In this document: positions 14,755 to 23,974 of the stretch, in pieces
Numbering within the stretch: position 1 is the first letter of the stretch
How the letters are laid out: each line of letters begins with the position of its first letter
Origin: MFAQ01 sp964429015
GTDB taxonomy: Bacteria > Patescibacteriota > Microgenomatia > UBA1400 > MFAQ01
Direction of reading: 5' to 3'
NCBI GenBank assembly: GCA_964429015.1
Contig: CAYSAM010000006.1
Location: 1-47,851, forward strand
Length of the DNA: 47,851 nucleotides
Made by a program: the position numbers and the translations under genes
Notes under the pieces: generated by a model
What the model was told of the DNA's origin: nothing
Databases searched by the model: none
The model's input: the letters and a program-made list of their open reading frames with translations, nothing else

Positions 14755-17700
14755 TGTTGTTTTCGCTACTTATTAAGAGTCCTTTGTCTTTTAGGAGGTG
14801 AAGTAACTGTGTATAAATACGCAACTTTCCACCAGTATTAGTTTCTTTAATCAGTTTATATGATTCATCAAAGTTTAGCCACTTATAGTCACTAAACTCT
14901 GTTGCGTCGGTGGTTATTTTTGTTTCACTTGTTTGGGCGGCTATAAAATAATAGTACTTACCTTTCATAGTTACCTCCTCACCACTATCTGTTTTGAGAT
15001 CTCTTAGACCCTGCTTGCTAGGAGGAAATTCAATTTTGTCTGTGCCGATAAGATTCTTTTGAGTTGTAGTTTTGACAAAGTCTTCGGTGACTTCACTAGA
15101 GAGTTCTTTATCGAAGGCTTCATAAAGATTTTCGTTGTTTTCTATTCCACCCTGAGGAAGCTGCCAAAGATTAAAGGTTTTTTGGTAGACCAAAAGAAGT
15201 TTTTTGTCATTTAGAAAACAACCAACAACACTAGGGCGCAGGCCTTGCTTTCTAAGTTCGTTTAGATCTTCTTTGGTTGGGTCTTTGGGAGGTTCACTAG
15301 ATCGTAGTTTATGGATCGCAGATGGAGATGGATTCCGGGTCAAGCCCGGAATGACAGGACTATTGGTTGGTTTATCTATATATTTTTCGGGGACAGGAAC
15401 TGGGACGAAGTAGGTTTTCTCGACTTTTTCGGGTGAGGCCGTAGGGATGGATTGCCGCGCTTCGCTCGCAATGACGGGAGTGAGAGCTGGCTTACCTTGG
15501 TACTGTGGTCCTAGTTGGGATACATATTGAGGTTTGGGTGTGTAGCTGCCTTGTTGTGGTCGGTAGTTGTTTTGTCCTCCTTGTTGAGGTCGATAGTCAT
15601 TTTTCCCGGCAACTTTTGGTGGAGCCATGTTTACAGGAGTGACCTTAGACATGTCCATAGGTTTCGTTTCTCTGTAGTACTTTTCGTAAGTTGCTGCCAA
15701 AACTTTATCTTTAATGTGTGTAAAAGTATCTGGCAAAGGAAGAGCATAAGAAGAAAAAGGAGCACTCATTTGAGAATCTACTGACATTTTCATGGCGAGT
15801 TGATACTTACCCAAACCGACAAGTTCATCGACGGTATAGATACCATTTAATTCTTTTGAGATTCTGTCGGCATCAGAAGCTCCGACAACATAACTCATAA
15901 CGGTACCGACGTTACCAAAAATGGCATTTTGAATTTCTTCTGGGAGTTGAGCAATATACTGATTAGCAAGAATCAAACCCAGTCGATACTTGCGAGCCTC
16001 AGAGAGAATTTTAACAAAAGATGAAGTAGCAAAGTTTTGAAACTCATCGACATAGAGGAAGAAATCTTTACGATCTTCTTCGGCCATGTTGGCTCTATTC
16101 ATGGCAGCAATTTGGATTTGAGAAATGAACATGGCACCCAAAAGAGCAGCGTTATCTTCGCCTATTTTTCCTTGAGGTAAGTTTAAGATAACTATTTTGC
16201 CCGTGTTCATCATGTCCTCAAAGTCGACTGTACTTTTAGGATGGCTAATAATGTCACGAATGGTGGGTGAGGTAATGAATTGTCCAATTTTATTGAGAAT
16301 TGGAGCAATGGCTTCAGTTTGGAATTTTTCGGAATATTTGTCATATTCGTCGCGCCAAAAGTTTAAAAGAACAGGATCTTTAACATGAATTAGACACTCC
16401 TCTTCCCTGAAGGGCTTACTAGTAAGAATGCGGGGAACATCGGAAAGTGTTGTTTCTGGTTTGTAAACTAAAGTTAAAAGTGTGTTTCTCAAAATATACT
16501 CCAAGCGCGGCCCCCAAGAGTTTCCATATAGCTTACTAAAAATAGAAACAATACTAGAAGCGACCATTTCACCAAGTGCAGGGTTTTTGACATATAAAGG
16601 ATTTAGGTGAAAAGACTGACCAGAAACAGAAGGGTCTAAATATGCCACATCGTCAATTCTGTTGACTGGAATATATTCTAGAAGTTTTTCTGCGGTATCA
16701 CCGTGTGGGTCAACAAAAGCTATTCCTTCACCGTGTTGAATGTCGTTTATTGCCATGCGACCGATAAGGGTAGATTTACCAGTACCAGACTTACCAAGAA
16801 TATAGGTATGACGTAGACGATCGATCCCCTTTTTCATACCAAAAACCGCTAAGTGATTTTTAAATTCGGTTTTGGCAAAGAAATTGTATTTTATTGCCTC
16901 AGATTCGGGAATCCCTTCATCAACAACCAAGTTTATTGGAGCTTCTCCTTTTAGAGTTTTTCCCCAAGCAATACCCTTAATGGGGGCTAGAAGCATTCCT
17001 GGCAAGTGATAGAGGGAAGCAATTTCGCCGTAGTTTAAAAACTGAAACTGATTTGAGTATTTTACAGATCTCTCTATAATCATTTGCTTCAGTTTTTGAA
17101 CAGAACTTGGATTTTTTGGTACTTTTAAGGAAAGTCCGTTACCTTCAGATAAAGAATAGGTTCCAAAAGCTGCGGATAACTGAGAAAGTAGTTGGCTAGA
17201 TGTTTTTTGGTTTGAAGTTATAGCAACCAGACGAATATCACAAGAAAAAGATTGATAAAGCAATTTTTTTTCTATTATGGCTTTTTGAGGATGTGGAGAA
17301 GCTGGTTTTAGTGGATCTTTACTAGGAATACCTTTGTCGAGTATGCCACGAATATTTTTTTGCCAGTTTTTGGGAGGAGCAAATAGACAAATCTGAATTA
17401 TGGCGGCCTGTCCGGCAGGAACGCGTGACAAACTACCAAAGACAGCCGCTATTTGGTCTACTTTATCATCTAAGGTACTGTTTATGGGTAAATACGATGG
17501 CCCCGTTAAAACTAGTTGCCCAACTGCTGGCTCGCCATAGTTAATCCAATCTGGAACATAGTCAGCCATGGAAGTTATTAGTGCGGTGGGATATTGGGCA
17601 GCTATTTGAGATTTGACCAAATGTTCCAATCTTTCGGGACAGGAAATAATTAAAAAAGTGGTTTGATTCAAATTAACAATTTCCAGAGAAATTGTTTCGA

Positions 17701-17839
17701 AAGTACCCAGAAGCCTTTCCCAGAAACCATCCCTAAGAGAGCTTTTTAGTGAAGATAAGAACTCAATAAAGGCAGTCTGCCCCGCAAGGGAGTCTTTTGC
17801 TGGTCTAATTTGCAATACAGAATACTTGGGCAGAGCCAT
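14609..17839 (-). CDS. VirD4/TraG-like ATPase fused to a C-terminal Nudix domain
   Basis: 1076 aa. The N-terminal two thirds are a type IV secretion coupling-type ATPase: an N-terminal domain of about 330 residues, Walker A GKSGTGKST (about 347-355), FVDPHGD, Walker B FFLYVDEFQNF (about 593-603) and LILANQY. A low-complexity Gln/Pro/Tyr linker (about 735-860) holds two dispersed repeats (PVIASEARQSI, PVIPGLTRNPS). Then a Nudix domain (about 865-1015) with WQLPQGGIENNE and a box reading KELSSEV where REuxEEx is expected; the WQLPQGG pattern resembles RppH/Ap4A hydrolases. An Asn/Arg/Ser-rich tail ends it. Start is leaderless (TATACT, 6 nt, ATG). The apparent absence of membrane helices suggests a soluble motor. 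The altered Nudix box makes catalysis uncertain. Confidence 0.88.
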   Translation of the reverse strand: MALPKYSVLQIRPAKDSLAGQTAFIEFLSSLKSSLRDGFWERLLGTFETISLEIVNLNQTTFLIISCPERLEHLVKSQIAAQYPTALITSMADYVPDWINYGEPAVGQLVLTGPSYLPINSTLDDKVDQIAAVFGSLSRVPAGQAAIIQICLFAPPKNWQKNIRGILDKGIPSKDPLKPASPHPQKAIIEKKLLYQSFSCDIRLVAITSNQKTSSQLLSQLSAAFGTYSLSEGNGLSLKVPKNPSSVQKLKQMIIERSVKYSNQFQFLNYGEIASLYHLPGMLLAPIKGIAWGKTLKGEAPINLVVDEGIPESEAIKYNFFAKTEFKNHLAVFGMKKGIDRLRHTYILGKSGTGKSTLIGRMAINDIQHGEGIAFVDPHGDTAEKLLEYIPVNRIDDVAYLDPSVSGQSFHLNPLYVKNPALGEMVASSIVSIFSKLYGNSWGPRLEYILRNTLLTLVYKPETTLSDVPRILTSKPFREEECLIHVKDPVLLNFWRDEYDKYSEKFQTEAIAPILNKIGQFITSPTIRDIISHPKSTVDFEDMMNTGKIVILNLPQGKIGEDNAALLGAMFISQIQIAAMNRANMAEEDRKDFFLYVDEFQNFATSSFVKILSEARKYRLGLILANQYIAQLPEEIQNAIFGNVGTVMSYVVGASDADRISKELNGIYTVDELVGLGKYQLAMKMSVDSQMSAPFSSYALPLPDTFTHIKDKVLAATYEKYYRETKPMDMSKVTPVNMAPPKVAGKNDYRPQQGGQNNYRPQQGSYTPKPQYVSQLGPQYQGKPALTPVIASEARQSIPTASPEKVEKTYFVPVPVPEKYIDKPTNSPVIPGLTRNPSPSAIHKLRSSEPPKDPTKEDLNELRKQGLRPSVVGCFLNDKKLLLVYQKTFNLWQLPQGGIENNENLYEAFDKELSSEVTEDFVKTTTQKNLIGTDKIEFPPSKQGLRDLKTDSGEEVTMKGKYYYFIAAQTSETKITTDATEFSDYKWLNFDESYKLIKETNTGGKLRIYTQLLHLLKDKGLLISSENNNGSSKNNNQGHSPRSGNQQRFNSGSRFRNNGSPVRSNPRPQNNSRPTN
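15330..15355. repeat. dispersed palindrome, family A variant (copy 3)
   Basis: GGATTCCGGGTCAAGCCCGG followed by AATGAC; a perfect CCGGG/CCCGG stem. Read in frame as PVIPGLTRNPSPS in the linker of the VirD4-Nudix protein. Confidence 0.9.
15449..15475. repeat. dispersed palindrome, family A variant (copy 2)
   Basis: GGATTGCCGCGCTTCGCTCG followed by CAATGAC. Read in frame as PVIASEARQSIPT in the linker of the VirD4-Nudix protein. Preceded by GTAGGGAT as in the tsaD copy. Confidence 0.9.
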
Positions 17840-17857
17840 ATTTAAAGTATACCAATC

Positions 17858-18433
17858 TTAGGACGAAGCTGATACTGGAACAGAAGAAACATTAGAGAAT
17901 AAAATATTTTCAATAATTAAGGCTTTGTCGTGAAACAGGGCGTTGAGCTCTTGTTTTAAGGTTTGTTCTATTTTTGTTCTTTCGGTGCCAATCTCATCTA
18001 GATTGTACTGGCCAAAAGCAGAGGCGATACGACTTCTGGAGTATGGTCTTATGACCTTAGATACAAAGTTGTCACCAATACTTTCCCATAGTTCTGGGGC
18101 ATTGGCTTTGTCTAGTTTAAAAAGGATAGATCCTTCTATAAAAATATTTTTACCGTCTTTGGTGACAGCATTAATAGGCTCATCCCCCAGTGCTTCCTTC
18201 ATGTTAATATCAAAACCGTGCCTTATGGTATATTCCAAAACTTGAGCATTAAAAAGCTTGGCAATTTGCCAAAAGGGTAGTTTAAGATGAAGACCTGGTC
18301 CCCAGACGCGCTTAAGAACTCCCATACCTCGATCATAAACACAGGCTACGTGCCCAGGTGGTACGGAGATAAAAAAGCCACCCACAACCTCATCTACCAA
18401 AAATGAGACTACTAATTTGTCGAAATCTGCCAT
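17858..18433 (-). CDS. SPFH/band-7 (prohibitin-like) protein
   Basis: 191 aa. The segment VPPGHVACVYDRGMGVLKRVWGPGLHLKLPF is the classic entry into an SPFH domain, and the helix RSRIASAFGQYNLDEIGTERTKIEQTLKQEL matches the prohibitin/stomatin core. Only a weak hydrophobic N-terminus (about residues 8-24) could anchor it. These proteins oligomerise at membranes and organise microdomains or regulate membrane proteases. Its start is leaderless: TATAAT then 7 nt then ATG, with the promoter located at the end of the upstream yidC-like gene. Confidence 0.85.
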   Translation of the reverse strand: MADFDKLVVSFLVDEVVGGFFISVPPGHVACVYDRGMGVLKRVWGPGLHLKLPFWQIAKLFNAQVLEYTIRHGFDINMKEALGDEPINAVTKDGKNIFIEGSILFKLDKANAPELWESIGDNFVSKVIRPYSRSRIASAFGQYNLDEIGTERTKIEQTLKQELNALFHDKALIIENILFSNVSSVPVSASS

Positions 18434-18441
18434 GAGTTAGA

Positions 18442-19191
18442 TTATACCCTTTTTTCCTCTTCAACTGTAGCCTCAGGTGCCTGTTTTGAGGCAAAATATA
18501 GGTATGAGGCGTGCTTAAAGAGGCTAACAAAGATGGATATACTGAGAGAAGCAATAATAAAAACTTTTTTGCCTGAAGGCAGGAACATAAAGATTAAAAA
18601 ACAAACAATTGGAAAAATGACCACCAAGGAGAAGAATTCGCGGCGACTAGATTTGACAGGTGAAAGACTAAGGTGGATAAACTCGTTTAAGGCTATCATG
18701 AGTGACTGTATTAGGTTGAGCGTAGCGTTGGTATGAGAAAGATCATATTTCCCCAAAAAAAGGAGATTAATTGGCTCTTTTACAAAGGGCATAAAAGAAT
18801 AGAGCAAGTGCGTATCCTCCCCCTCTAAACCAGTACTAAAGATACGATACAAGACCACAATGATTGTTAGTTGGATTACCACGGTAAAAATCTCAGAAAC
18901 AATAGCTCCAGGACTTTGACGCATTATTTTTTTGGTTTCATCTCGCTGTCTTACAGGATTATCGGCGAATTCTTTTTTGATCAGCTTTATTTTTTGAGAA
19001 ATCTGGAACTTGTCTTCGTCAGACCTTTCACTAAAAAGATCAAATGGTAATAGTATTAATTTGACAGCTACAGCAAAAAAAATAACCGCTATGCCCATGT
19101 CTGGTTCGGCTAAAAATTGACTAGTTACCCAGTACAAGCCAACCAAAATGTTAAAAAAGGGCTGGTAGATATATAAAGTAAAAAAGTCCAT
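18442..19191 (-). CDS. YidC/Oxa1-like membrane protein, second copy
   Basis: 249 aa with about five membrane helices. The core VIFFAVAVKLILLPFDLFSERS followed by a charged cytoplasmic hairpin (KFQISQKIKLIKKEFADNPVRQRDETKKIMRQ) is the YidC/Oxa1 layout. It is clearly divergent from the canonical copy at 33125: there is no GCLP-type motif and the C-terminus ends in acidic residues. Leaderless start (TATAAT, 6 nt, ATG). Lying beside the VirD4-like, SPFH and solute-binding genes, it may help insert a specialised set of membrane proteins, which is inference. Confidence 0.82.
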   Translation of the reverse strand: MDFFTLYIYQPFFNILVGLYWVTSQFLAEPDMGIAVIFFAVAVKLILLPFDLFSERSDEDKFQISQKIKLIKKEFADNPVRQRDETKKIMRQSPGAIVSEIFTVVIQLTIIVVLYRIFSTGLEGEDTHLLYSFMPFVKEPINLLFLGKYDLSHTNATLNLIQSLMIALNEFIHLSLSPVKSSRREFFSLVVIFPIVCFLIFMFLPSGKKVFIIASLSISIFVSLFKHASYLYFASKQAPEATVEEEKRV

Positions 19192-19198
19192 TAAACTA

Positions 19199-20017
19199 TT
19201 ATAGCTTTTGAAATAATTTCTGAGAGATTATTTTTTGGTAGTCAACTTTGTGGAAAAATGCTGCCCCCAAGGTGACTTTTTCTGAGGTTATTCTTGGGAG
19301 CATAAACAGATATTGAACCAAAAAAAATAAAATATTTAGAGGGTTAGCCAGAAAACTGTTACTTGAAATATCTCTTTCCACTTTGCTTAGGGAGTTAATT
19401 TTATGTTTGTATGCATTGGCAAGATATTTTTTAACCCAGGAATTTTGAAAAATAAATTTTTCGTAGGTGTGGTTTTTATTTATTAATGGAACAACCAGCA
19501 GAACCTCATGTGCTGTATAGAGATTTTGTTGGTTTTTATTGATGGGTAAATTTTTAACATCTAGCCAGAGGTTTGGGCAGACTAAGTTTTTTACACTTTT
19601 TTTGTCTGTAGACCTTCTCCTTCTAACCTTTAAAAGGCTTAAATAAAATAAAACAAAAGGGCGAATAATCCACAATGTACCCGGAGAGGTAATAATGAAG
19701 ATGTCAAGGTCGTCTTGAATTTTTGCGTTATTTGCTGCTACTGAGCCCGTTAGTCCAATAAAGAGTATGAAAGGAAAATACATTAGAGGAGAAATAAGAG
19801 TAGCAACCAAGTGTTTTTTGTTTTGTGAGATTTTGTTTTTTTCTTGCTTAACTGATAGCTCCCTTTTACTTATTTTGGGGAATTTAATTTTTTTGTAAGA
19901 GGAAAGATCTGTTTTTGTGGGTGAAATTAACCATTGTTGTATCTCTGATTGATTTCTTTGGTAACCAAAAATTTTTCCATAATTAAAGGTTTTATAGACT
20001 CGCCGCTGAAGGTTCAT
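19199..20017 (-). CDS. nucleotidyltransferase-fold protein
   Basis: 272 aa. The motif GLTGSVAANNAKIQDDLDIFIIT (about residues 87-109) has the GS...DxD pattern of the DNA polymerase beta-like nucleotidyltransferase superfamily. A possible membrane helix precedes it (LISPLMYFPFILFIGL) and two more follow (about 115-130 and 225-245), so it looks membrane-associated. The substrate is unknown. It starts inside the 3' end of the solute-binding protein gene (4-nt overlap), so the two are coupled. Confidence 0.72.
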   Translation of the reverse strand: MNLQRRVYKTFNYGKIFGYQRNQSEIQQWLISPTKTDLSSYKKIKFPKISKRELSVKQEKNKISQNKKHLVATLISPLMYFPFILFIGLTGSVAANNAKIQDDLDIFIITSPGTLWIIRPFVLFYLSLLKVRRRRSTDKKSVKNLVCPNLWLDVKNLPINKNQQNLYTAHEVLLVVPLINKNHTYEKFIFQNSWVKKYLANAYKHKINSLSKVERDISSNSFLANPLNILFFLVQYLFMLPRITSEKVTLGAAFFHKVDYQKIISQKLFQKL

Positions 20018-21531
20018 TTTTGAACTGGTGTGGTGGATGAGGTTTTGGGAACTAGATTGTATTCAGATAAAACTTGAGTAAAACCGCTATCTAAAGTTTC
20101 GATTATCTTGGCACCATCTTGACTTAGAGTAAAAGAATTTACAGCATCTTCTAAATATTTTATAAGGCGTGAGTTGAGAGCGGTTTTGTCATCCTTAGTC
20201 ATGGAGGCAGTATAAAAAGAGGTAGCTGTATCCATACTACTGACAAAAGGAGCAACAATTGGATTTTTTAGAGCATTGTTGGCGGCAACCTTGTTAGCCG
20301 GCGATTGAGGAAATGATCTTTCGGCTGTGGCGGCATCAAACAAAATCTGCTGAGCATTAGCAGATGCCAAGAAACTCACAAATTTCCAGGCTTCCTGAGG
20401 ATGTTTACTTTCTTTAGAAACTGTTTCGAACCAGATTGAGGCCCAATTTAAGGCTTCCACATCTGGAAGTTGAGGAACAGAAACTACTTCCCAAGAAAGG
20501 GCTGGATTCATAGCTTTTATTTCTCTGGCTCTCCAGCTAGGGGCAATAATCATAGCAACTTTTTCGTTAGCGAAAGCAACCGTTGAAGGAGGCAAGGTAT
20601 CATCCCAAACATGGAGCTTGGTAACAAACTTGACGTAATAATCGATAGTACTTTGAACTTCGGGGCTTTTCATGTTTGTCATTTTTGCTCCAGCCTGAAG
20701 AAGCATTAAAGAAACAATATCTGGCCAATGTTCTACATTGCTAGTGTTACCAAGAGCAACACCGGCACGAAGGAGTTTTCCTGTAAGGGGGTCCTCTTCT
20801 TTGAGTGCTTTAGCGGCAGTAACTAAATCTTCCCAAGTTTTGGGAGTTTTTAGTTGTTTTTGGGTTAGCATGGCAGTGTTTACATAAAGACCTAGTCCTT
20901 CAAATGTTAAAGGAGCTCCATAAACTTGATTATTAGAAACTAAGAGTTTGGAAACAATAGATGGAAAGTTTGTAGATAGTTCGGTAGATGAGATTGTATT
21001 TGCTGGGGCGGGCAAAATATATTTTGCAAAAAGGGGCAGCCAGGTAGAGTGGAGTCTAAAAATATCTGGTGCCGTCCCCCCCTCTAGTGATGTTTTGAGC
21101 CGGCTTTGATAATCTTGAGAAGATTGTGGCTGATAATTTATTTTTATTCCGGGATTTTGTTTTTCAAAGGCATCAATTACAGGCTTCATTACTTGGGTTG
21201 GTTCCCATAAACCATAATAATTTAAAGTAACTGTTTTGATACTACTTGATGATTTGGTTGGGGTGGTGGTATTGCTACCTGAGCTATTTTTTGTTTTGTT
21301 TATAAAAAACAAAATAAAAGAAATAAGTAGAATTACAATTCCAGCAACAGCAATTATTTTAAGAGGAGAAGGTTTAATGATGTTTTTATGGTTGGCTGGA
21401 GTGAGGTTGACACTTGCTGGTGGAGGAGGAACATCGAAGGTAGAAATTTTTGGTGGAGTTGGCGCAGAAGAAACTGGTGGTGCGGGTGGTGGAGTCTGGG
21501 ATGGCCCTGGAAGTGGAAATTGGTTGTCCAT
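20014..21531 (-). CDS. extracellular solute-binding protein, membrane-tethered
   Basis: 505 aa. Family 1 (sugar-type) ABC solute-binding fold: VTLNYYGLWEPTQVMKPVIDAFEKQNPGIKINY, GGTAPDIFRLHSTWLP, and EAWKFVSFLAS are typical. Instead of a signal peptide or lipobox it has a Pro-rich cytoplasmic N-terminus (about 55 residues) and a membrane helix (about 57-77), so it is a type II tethered protein. No ABC permease or ATPase is nearby. Divergent from the VanW gene, with overlapping promoters. Ligand unknown. Confidence 0.88.
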   Translation of the reverse strand: MDNQFPLPGPSQTPPPAPPVSSAPTPPKISTFDVPPPPASVNLTPANHKNIIKPSPLKIIAVAGIVILLISFILFFINKTKNSSGSNTTTPTKSSSSIKTVTLNYYGLWEPTQVMKPVIDAFEKQNPGIKINYQPQSSQDYQSRLKTSLEGGTAPDIFRLHSTWLPLFAKYILPAPANTISSTELSTNFPSIVSKLLVSNNQVYGAPLTFEGLGLYVNTAMLTQKQLKTPKTWEDLVTAAKALKEEDPLTGKLLRAGVALGNTSNVEHWPDIVSLMLLQAGAKMTNMKSPEVQSTIDYYVKFVTKLHVWDDTLPPSTVAFANEKVAMIIAPSWRAREIKAMNPALSWEVVSVPQLPDVEALNWASIWFETVSKESKHPQEAWKFVSFLASANAQQILFDAATAERSFPQSPANKVAANNALKNPIVAPFVSSMDTATSFYTASMTKDDKTALNSRLIKYLEDAVNSFTLSQDGAKIIETLDSGFTQVLSEYNLVPKTSSTTPVQK

Positions 21532-21552
21532 AAAAAATTATCGTTGTACTAT
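21524..21552 (+). promoter_or_regulatory. promoter of the VanW gene in the divergent intergenic gap
   Basis: TTGTCC (21524-21529), 17-nt spacer, TACTAT (21547-21552). A second possible -10, TATAAC (21559-21564), lies only 4 nt from the ATG. The -35 box overlaps the start of the divergent solute-binding gene. Confidence 0.5.
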
Positions 21553-21568
21553 TATTAGTATAACAAGA

Positions 21569-23284
21569 ATGATAAGAATAAAAAATCCAATCTTCCTAGC
21601 TTCTGCACTTCTCTGCTTGATACTGGCTGCTTTTACTGGCTATACACTAAGTTTTAGAGGTTTAATACTGAGAAATATTTATATTTCTGATATTGATGTA
21701 TCGGGATTAACTACTCAATTAGCAGAAAAAAAAATAAAGAGAGCTTTTGAAAGTGATCCTAATCAAATCTTTTTTGTTTTAGAGGGAAAGGAAATAGATC
21801 ATCTCAACAATCTAGATATTGTTAGAGATTATCAATGGGTAAGCAATCAGGCATATAAAGTAGGAAGAAGTGGAAATGTTGTTTTGGATTTAAAAGAAAG
21901 GGCCGACTTGTTTTTTAAACCTAAAAAACTAACGGTTCCCTTAATATTTGATGTCAAAGGTTTAGATGAGGTGGTAGATAACTTGGAAAATCAGATAGCG
22001 GTTGAGCCTGTTTGGCCAAAGATAGTGAAAAAATCTGACACCTATGAAGTCATTGAGGGTGTAGATGGTAAAACAATAAACAAAGAGCTGATTAAAAACG
22101 AAATACGCGAAAAACTAACCTTAACTGGAAAACAAAAAATAAATATTGAAGTATTGCCAATAAAGACAAATATCAACAAAGAAAAGACTGAAGTTTCTTT
22201 GAATATCCTAAAAAACTGGAAAGATAATAATTTGAGCATTAGATATAAGGATTTTAAAAAGATTTTAAAAGAAGAAGATGCTCTCCCCTTGCTTGGTTTG
22301 AGAGATGGTGTTGTTGATGGTGAGGCGTTTGCTGTTTTGGTAAAAGAAATACAGGAAAATATTGAAACTGAACCAGTGAATGCAGTTTTTGAATTTGTCG
22401 ATGGCAGAGTAAAAGAATTTAAACCAGAAGTAATTGGTGCAAAAGTTGATTTACCGAAATTTGAAGAACTATTTGTTGAAGCACTGACACTTGAAAATAA
22501 ACGCAACTTTGAGGTACCAGTTATATTGAGCTATCCTGATATCAGAGCTGAAGATGTAAACAATATGGGAATAAAGGAGTTAATCGGGGTTGGAACCTCA
22601 GAATTTGGACATTCTATTCCCGGAAGAGTATTCAATGTAAATTTAGCTGCTTCTAGAATTAATGGGGTAATTGTCCCTCCTGGAGAAGAGTTTTCTTTTA
22701 ATAACTCTGTTGGCCAAATTAGCAGACAAACAGGTTACCAGACGGCATATGTTATTAGTGAAGGTAGAACTGTTTTGGGTGACGGTGGTGGTGTCTGCCA
22801 AGTATCAACAACCGTATTTAGAGCGGCAATGAACTTTGGATTTCCTATTACAGAGAGAAAAGCCCACGCTTACAGGGTGGGATATTACGAACAAGACAGT
22901 CCTCCAGGAATTGATGCGACTATTTTTTCACCTTCGACTGATTTTAAATTTTTAAATGACACAGGTCATCATATTTTGATTCAGACAAAAGTTGATACTA
23001 AAAACTTAAAAATGAAAGTGGAAATTTATGGTACTAGTGACGGGAGAGTAGCTAGTATTAGTAAACCAGTAATTTCCAACCAGTCTGCGGCACCGGCAAC
23101 TGTTTATGTTGATGATCCAACCTTACCAAAAGGCACAAAAAAACAAATAGACTGGTCTGCACCTGGGGCAAGAGTTAGTTTTGATTACAAAGTAGAAAGA
23201 GGTGGTGAAGCCTTGTTTGAGAAAAAGTTTGTAAGTAACTACCAGCCTTGGAGAGCGGTTTATTTGGTGGGGACGGGAAATTAG
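21569..23284 (+). CDS. VanW family protein with peptidoglycan-binding-type repeats
   Basis: 571 aa. N-terminal membrane anchor (about residues 8-28), two regions resembling the PG_binding_4 module found next to L,D-transpeptidase and VanW domains (about 40-150 and 210-310), then a VanW domain with FSFNNSVGQISRQTGYQTAYVI, GGGVCQVSTTVFRAA and ERKAHAYRVGYYEQDSPPGIDATI. VanW proteins are surface-associated and linked to peptidoglycan, mechanism unclear. ATG 21569 is the start that gives a clean membrane anchor; the open frame extends far upstream on the opposite strand of the solute-binding gene and is not coding there. Confidence 0.9.
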   Translation: MIRIKNPIFLASALLCLILAAFTGYTLSFRGLILRNIYISDIDVSGLTTQLAEKKIKRAFESDPNQIFFVLEGKEIDHLNNLDIVRDYQWVSNQAYKVGRSGNVVLDLKERADLFFKPKKLTVPLIFDVKGLDEVVDNLENQIAVEPVWPKIVKKSDTYEVIEGVDGKTINKELIKNEIREKLTLTGKQKINIEVLPIKTNINKEKTEVSLNILKNWKDNNLSIRYKDFKKILKEEDALPLLGLRDGVVDGEAFAVLVKEIQENIETEPVNAVFEFVDGRVKEFKPEVIGAKVDLPKFEELFVEALTLENKRNFEVPVILSYPDIRAEDVNNMGIKELIGVGTSEFGHSIPGRVFNVNLAASRINGVIVPPGEEFSFNNSVGQISRQTGYQTAYVISEGRTVLGDGGGVCQVSTTVFRAAMNFGFPITERKAHAYRVGYYEQDSPPGIDATIFSPSTDFKFLNDTGHHILIQTKVDTKNLKMKVEIYGTSDGRVASISKPVISNQSAAPATVYVDDPTLPKGTKKQIDWSAPGARVSFDYKVERGGEALFEKKFVSNYQPWRAVYLVGTGN

Positions 23285-23289
23285 ACTAT

Positions 23290-23934
23290 ATGGATTTAAT
23301 GGAATTTACTCCGACAAACTATCTTGAAACTCACAGATTTAAGATCAACAAGGAGTCGTCAGAAAAAATTAAGGCTCTTAGAACTATTCTAGATAAAGAT
23401 GAGTGTGTTGTTGGCGGAGTGGTCTATGGAAGTCATACTTACGAACTTGAAAATTCCAATAGTGATTTAGATTCAATAATATTTATTGATGACAATACCC
23501 TACCGGATAAAGTTGAAGGTTTAAAACTATCGCTGTTAGCTTCGTTTAAAGAAACAGAGAAAAAAGGTATCCGTTTAAAAAAAATATCTAACGATATCGT
23601 AAATAAACAGGTTGATTCTTTAATTTATTATTTCTCACAAGATATTTCCAAGAGAGATCCTAATAATTTCCCTTATACTTTGTTACCTGATCTTTTTTTA
23701 ATGCAAATTGGATCAAAAAAAATTGATCAGTATCGAAAAATTGTTCTTGATAAAATTGGTGAGGCTAATTGCGGAGATGATATATGGAATAAATATTTAT
23801 CTTCTGAATTACTAGTCATATTTAATAAAAATAATCGTTTGGGTAATAGCGAAGAATACAGTAGATTTGTAGAAAAAAGAAGCAATATTATGCCGACTTC
23901 TGTAAAAGAGGCTAGAAGTTATTTTGGATTGTAA
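23290..23934 (+). CDS. nucleotidyltransferase-like protein
   Basis: 214 aa, soluble. VVYGSHTYELENSNSDLDSIIFI (about residues 45-66) shows the GS...DxD motif of minimal nucleotidyltransferases; a helical C-terminal part follows. It resembles predicted nucleotidyltransferase domains of unknown target, for example those of DUF4269-type or antitoxin families, but I cannot assign it. Starts 5 nt after the VanW stop and is probably co-transcribed. Confidence 0.7.
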   Translation: MDLMEFTPTNYLETHRFKINKESSEKIKALRTILDKDECVVGGVVYGSHTYELENSNSDLDSIIFIDDNTLPDKVEGLKLSLLASFKETEKKGIRLKKISNDIVNKQVDSLIYYFSQDISKRDPNNFPYTLLPDLFLMQIGSKKIDQYRKIVLDKIGEANCGDDIWNKYLSSELLVIFNKNNRLGNSEEYSRFVEKRSNIMPTSVKEARSYFGL

Positions 23935-23974
23935 AACAAAGAACTTGTTTTCTTTGGTGAGTTAAAATAGGAGG

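Noticed and set aside
21236..21568. Upstream extension of the VanW gene
   Set aside because: It is antisense to the Pro-rich start of the solute-binding protein and lies before the promoter; a membrane anchor begins at 21569.
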